Shown here in pieces: positions 60,748 to 64,000 of a stretch of DNA of 64,000 bases (position 1 is its first letter; each line of letters opens with the position of its first letter). Origin of the DNA: JBFIHF01 sp964411125 (GTDB lineage Bacteria; Myxococcota_A; Bradymonadia; Bradymonadales; Bradymonadaceae); assembly GCA_964411125.1 (NCBI GenBank), contig CAYPJU010000029.1, positions 5,674-69,673 on the forward strand. The letters are read 5' to 3'. The notes beneath the pieces were generated by a model, which made no database searches, was not told where the DNA came from, and was given only the letters and a program-made list of their open reading frames with translations. Both the position numbers and the translations under genes were made by a program.

Positions 60748-63296
60748 TCAGGAGGGCCGACGGACGGCGAGACGAGGCTCGAGGAAGTACCCGCGGTCGT
60801 CACGCACGAGGAGGTCACCCAGTCCCGACGCCCGAAGCCGCCTGACCGTGGTGTAGACGCGCGAAGCAACGGAGTCGGGATGAATCGATTCCCCCGGCCA
60901 GCCCGCCTCGAAGACCTGCTCGACCGAGAGCGCGAGCCCGGGTCGCTGCTCGCGCGCCGCGACCAGAGCGGCGAACACGCGGCGCATCGGTCCGCGCGTG
61001 GTGAAATCGGCGACCACGTCACCGAGTCGGAAACCGCTGCACCCCTGGAGCAGCTCCATCGACGGGCCTCCCAGACGCTCGGCGAGGGCGGCGGCGTCGC
61101 GCTGCGCGAGCAGGGCTACGAGGACTGCCGATTCGTTGCCCGCATAGGCTTCGGGGGTCGCGATCGCGCGCGCCGATTCGAGCGCGGGCTCGGCGTCCCC
61201 CCCGCTCGTCCGTGCTTTGCCGAGGTAGCGGTACGCATCGAACACGCCCAGATGCTCACGGACCCACGGCTGGCTGTCGGCCACCAACTCACGGGCGTCG
61301 GCCAGCATCCTCGTCCCCCCTCCACGTCGTCGTCGAGAAGCTCGACCGCGGCGAGGCGGGCGCGCGCGTCCGCGATCATGTCGAGATAACCGAGTTTTTC
61401 GCTGTGACGGAGGATGTCGCGGCCGTGCCGACGCGCGTCGTCCCAGCGTCCGTCGCGGTGCGCGAGCACGGACTCACCGAGCGAGACGGTCCGCAACGAG
61501 GCGACGCTCCCGAGGGTCTCGGCCCGGACCCGCGTGTCGACGAGGAGGTCGGCGGCCTCGTCGCGGCCCAGCAGCGCCAGAATCTCCGCGAGATTGGCGC
61601 ACACGCGAACGTGCAGGAGTTCGTCCTCGATGGTCGAGGCGAGGACGGCACGGTAGTGCGCGACGGCGAGCTCGAAGCGACATGCGCTCGTCTCGAGACA
61701 CGCGAGGTTGGCGAGGTTTCGATCCGCCATCGCCTGATTGCCGCACGCCAGATCGAGTCGCCGAGCTTCCTCGATGTGTTCGCGAGCGGTGGCGACGTCG
61801 CACCGCCGGTTCGCGCTGCGCCCGAGGGTCGAATGAGCGCAGGCGCGACCGACCGTTTCGCCCTGTTCCCGCGCCAGCTCCAGCGCTTCGCGGCCCCATC
61901 GCTCGGCGTTCGAAACCTCATCTACGACGAGCGCGCAGTTTCCGAGGGTCAGCAGCGCGCCCAGCTCGAACCGCGCGAATCCGTGTGCCCTCGAGAGGGC
62001 CAGCAGCTCCGTGGCCACGTCGGAAGCTTCCCGAGAGCGTTGGAACTCGCTCAGGACGATGCTTCGAACGTGCGTGAGTTCAGCCAGCACCCCCGGAGCC
62101 TCTTCCGCCGAGCTCATTGCAAGGCTCGCCGCCGTGGGCTCGAGAAAATCGAAAGTAGGGAGCGGCGCCCCCGCCATGAGCGCGCCCTTGGCGGCCGCCG
62201 AGGCGAGCCTTCCGACAAGGACGGGGTCTTTCGCCGACGCCATCGCGGCCCGCAGGTCGCCCCGGATCTCCCCGTACGTCCACTGCAATTCCTCGCCCTC
62301 GTGCTGCGCTCTCGCGATGGACATCCCGACTTCCATGACCCAGGCCGCGTGGCGCGCTTCGGTGCCCGGTGGCCTGTGTCCCGCAGCGAACTCCCGGATG
62401 GAGCTCAACAGGCGAAACCTCCGGCGCTCGGGATCCGCGCGCTGAATCAGCGAACACCGATACAGCGCCAGAATCTCGTCCGGAACGTCGGCATGCTCGA
62501 TCTGCAGGACGCGTTCCGCCGCCGACACGTCGAATACGCCGCGAAACACCGACAGCTGGGCCAGGACGCTCCGCTGCCGGTCGGTGAGAAGGTCCCAGGA
62601 AGCCCGAATCGAAGTCTCGAGGGGCCCGAGAAGTCCGAGCGGCTCACGCAGTCGCTTTCGCAGCTCGCCCGGCGTCAACACGGCCAACCGCGGCGCGGCG
62701 AGTTCGAGCGCGAGGGGGAGACAGTCCGCTGTCTCCACGAGACCCCGAAGATCCCCGTCCCGCTCCGAGGACAGGCTCCACAACAGCGCTTCGGCGTCGT
62801 CCGTCGTCATCGGGGCGAGCTCCCACGGCGTCTCGGCCTTCAGCTCGAACGGCCACCGACTGGTCGCGAGGACCCCCGAAGAGTGAAGGTCGACCTCCGA
62901 AAGTAAGGGGCGGAGCGTCGGAGCGAGGCGCTCGCCCGCGTCGAGCACGAGGAGGGTGGAAGTGCTCGCGAGGCGTTCGAAGATCGCGTGGACGATCTCC
63001 GTGGTCGTCTCGGACGCCCGGCCGAGCCGCAGCTCGAGGGCGACCGCCGCGAGCGCGTCCGCCGGGCTGTCCAGTGAGCTCCAATCGACGAAGACGACGT
63101 CATCGAATGAAACGTCGCTTCGTGCCACCTCCACCGCGAGGCGGGTCTTCCCGACGCCGGGAGGGCCGACGATCGTCACCCACCTGCCCGGGGTGATCAG
63201 ACCGGCCAGCTCCGATTTCTCGTCGCGGCGACCGACGAAGGGACGTTCCCACTGCGGAAGGACAGCGCCGGCGGTCTCTGAGGCGGCTAAGCTCAT
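60748..63296 (-). CDS. STAND ATPase-TPR regulator with C-terminal winged helix, split by a frameshift
   Basis: A regulator of about 849 residues read in two frames: 63296 down to a run of six G (coding strand; 61315-61320) and from there to 60748. Adding one G joins the sequence (VEGG-T-RMLADAREL). As written, the first frame ends as nonsense at 61116. The N-terminus has RPFVGRRDE and an intact Walker A GPPGVGKT (44-51), then LLVLDAGERL as Walker B. TPR-like helices follow. The C-terminus (about 740-835) is an OmpR/SARP-like winged helix (ASRVYTTVRRLRASGL). The architecture equals that of the protein at 16577-18874. A sequencing error, a recent mutation and phase variation are all possible. 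It sits upstream of the C-type lectin lipoprotein gene. Confidence 0.78.
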
Positions 63297-63441
63297 CCTC
63301 TCAGCCTAAGGTGCGCGAGCGATTTTGTCAGCGGATACGCCATGCGACGCCGCATGAAAAGCGCCGTTTTCCTGCGGGCCTTTGCCACCTTCCGTGCGAA
63401 TGAGCTAGAACGCCTGTCTCATTGTTTCCTGGCGCCTCCGC

Positions 63442-64000
63442 ATGCCCGATCCACGCACAAAGGACTTCGGCGACGACCTGACGGACGACGAGCTCCGCGC
63501 GCTCGAATTCGAGCACGACATGGGCACCGACGCGCGCGACGTCGCGCGGATGCCGGCGCACAAGCGAAAGCTCGCGGACTTCCTCTACGATCCGAAGACC
63601 GAGATCGCGGTCCTGGTCCTGGTGATCGTCTCCGTCGTCCTGCTGGTCGTCGAGATCGCGCTCCCCGAGAGCGGCGCGGTCGGCTGGATGGGGGGGCTGA
63701 CCGCCGGAGAGATCGGCGGTGGGTTCTTCTACGCCGACGTGGTCCTGTCGATATTCTTCGCCCTCGAATACGGGCTGAAGCTGTGGGTCGCACCGCGCAA
63801 ATGGTACTTCGTGCGCCACAACTGGATCGACCTCCTGGCGATCCTCCCCGTCCTCCGCATCCTGCGGATCGGGCGTGCGCTGCGGTTGCTCCGCCTGCTG
63901 CGGCTGCTGCGGCTGATGCGAATCGCGCCGGTCATCACGCAGCACCTGCAGAACATGAGCGCGGAGGTCCACAAGCGGACCGCCGAGAACATGGTGATCG
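63442..64000 (+). CDS. Voltage-sensor ion channel, truncated at the window edge
   Basis: The first 186 residues of a membrane channel; the frame is open at the window end. A charged N-terminal tail (about 1-50) is followed by S1 (IAVLVLVIVSVVLLVVEIAL), S2 (VVLSIFFALEYGLKLWV), a short S3 (WIDLLAILPVL) and S4. S4 begins at residue 139 and has eight arginines at every third position (139 to 160), a full voltage-sensor pattern. The pore and selectivity filter lie beyond the window, so ion selectivity cannot be stated. ATG 63442 has no strong ribosome-binding site. It is divergent from the STAND/TPR regulator gene across 145 bp. Confidence 0.85.
   Translation, partial: MPDPRTKDFGDDLTDDELRALEFEHDMGTDARDVARMPAHKRKLADFLYDPKTEIAVLVLVIVSVVLLVVEIALPESGAVGWMGGLTAGEIGGGFFYADVVLSIFFALEYGLKLWVAPRKWYFVRHNWIDLLAILPVLRILRIGRALRLLRLLRLLRLMRIAPVITQHLQNMSAEVHKRTAENMVI

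Noticed and set aside
1..64000. Search by eye for tRNA, rRNA, insertion sequences, phage genes and toxin-antitoxin pairs
   Set aside because: No cloverleaf, rRNA signature, transposase, integrase or terminal inverted repeats were seen. A covariance-model scan would be needed to exclude small RNAs.

Overview
The window is high-GC chromosomal DNA from a deltaproteobacterial-type predator or saprophyte. Myxococcota or Bradymonadia-like is the best guess. The basis is the large number of secreted lipoproteins with Asp/Gly/Met/Gln-rich or NNG-rich linkers after the lipobox, DUF4215 cysteine repeats, a fibro-slime domain, a DUF1588/DUF1552 pair, a Ser/Thr kinase with a periplasmic sensor half, and a C-type lectin domain. 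I saw no rRNA, tRNA, CRISPR array, insertion sequence or phage gene. Genus and species cannot be read from the sequence.

Layout, left half. A YbaK-type deacylase (TTG start) converges on a choice-of-anchor-D lipoprotein. Next is a TetR-hydrolase-glycosyltransferase operon with overlapping start/stop codons and a palindromic operator (3036-5804). A small minus-strand operon ends in a bactofilin-like beta-helix protein (6020-6779). Metabolic and repair genes follow: an SF1 helicase, a GH3 glycosidase, a DUF2277 protein and an MDR oxidoreductase. Around 13-19 kb lie a DUF4215/fibro-slime lipoprotein and, 27 bp downstream, a STAND-like TPR regulator with a C-terminal winged helix. At 19.4-22.8 kb is a classical divergent oxyR-katG pair. 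It is followed by a receptor kinase whose outer half is a probable pseudo-esterase, an acyl-CoA dehydrogenase, and a truncated RapA-like protein with a damaged Walker A motif.

Layout, right half. A VWA-domain protein, a Pal-like OmpA lipoprotein and a soluble hybrid histidine kinase come first. Then comes a two-gene YqcI/YcgG plus DUF1989 operon (35193-36529) and tex. A three-gene operon (DUF1588 lipoprotein, Tat-exported DUF1552 protein, AraC regulator) leads into an 1816-residue repeat lipoprotein and a second AraC paralogue. After these are a voltage-gated-type K+ channel without a normal start codon, a beta-propeller-like lipoprotein, a large unknown lipoprotein overlapping an SCP2-type thiolase, a lectin-fold lipoprotein, and a C-type lectin lipoprotein. 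The C-type lectin gene lies downstream of a second STAND/TPR/winged-helix regulator, which carries a frameshift at a G6 run. The window ends inside another channel gene whose S4 helix has eight arginines at every third residue.

Themes. (1) Surface lipoproteins sit beside dedicated regulators: two STAND/TPR/winged-helix proteins and two AraC proteins. (2) Several ATPase- or esterase-like proteins have lost a key catalytic residue. (3) Two voltage-sensor channels are present. The most promising candidates for something undescribed are the lipoprotein plus STAND/TPR/C-terminal-winged-helix module, the YqcI/YcgG-DUF1989 pair, and the kinase-pseudo-esterase receptor.
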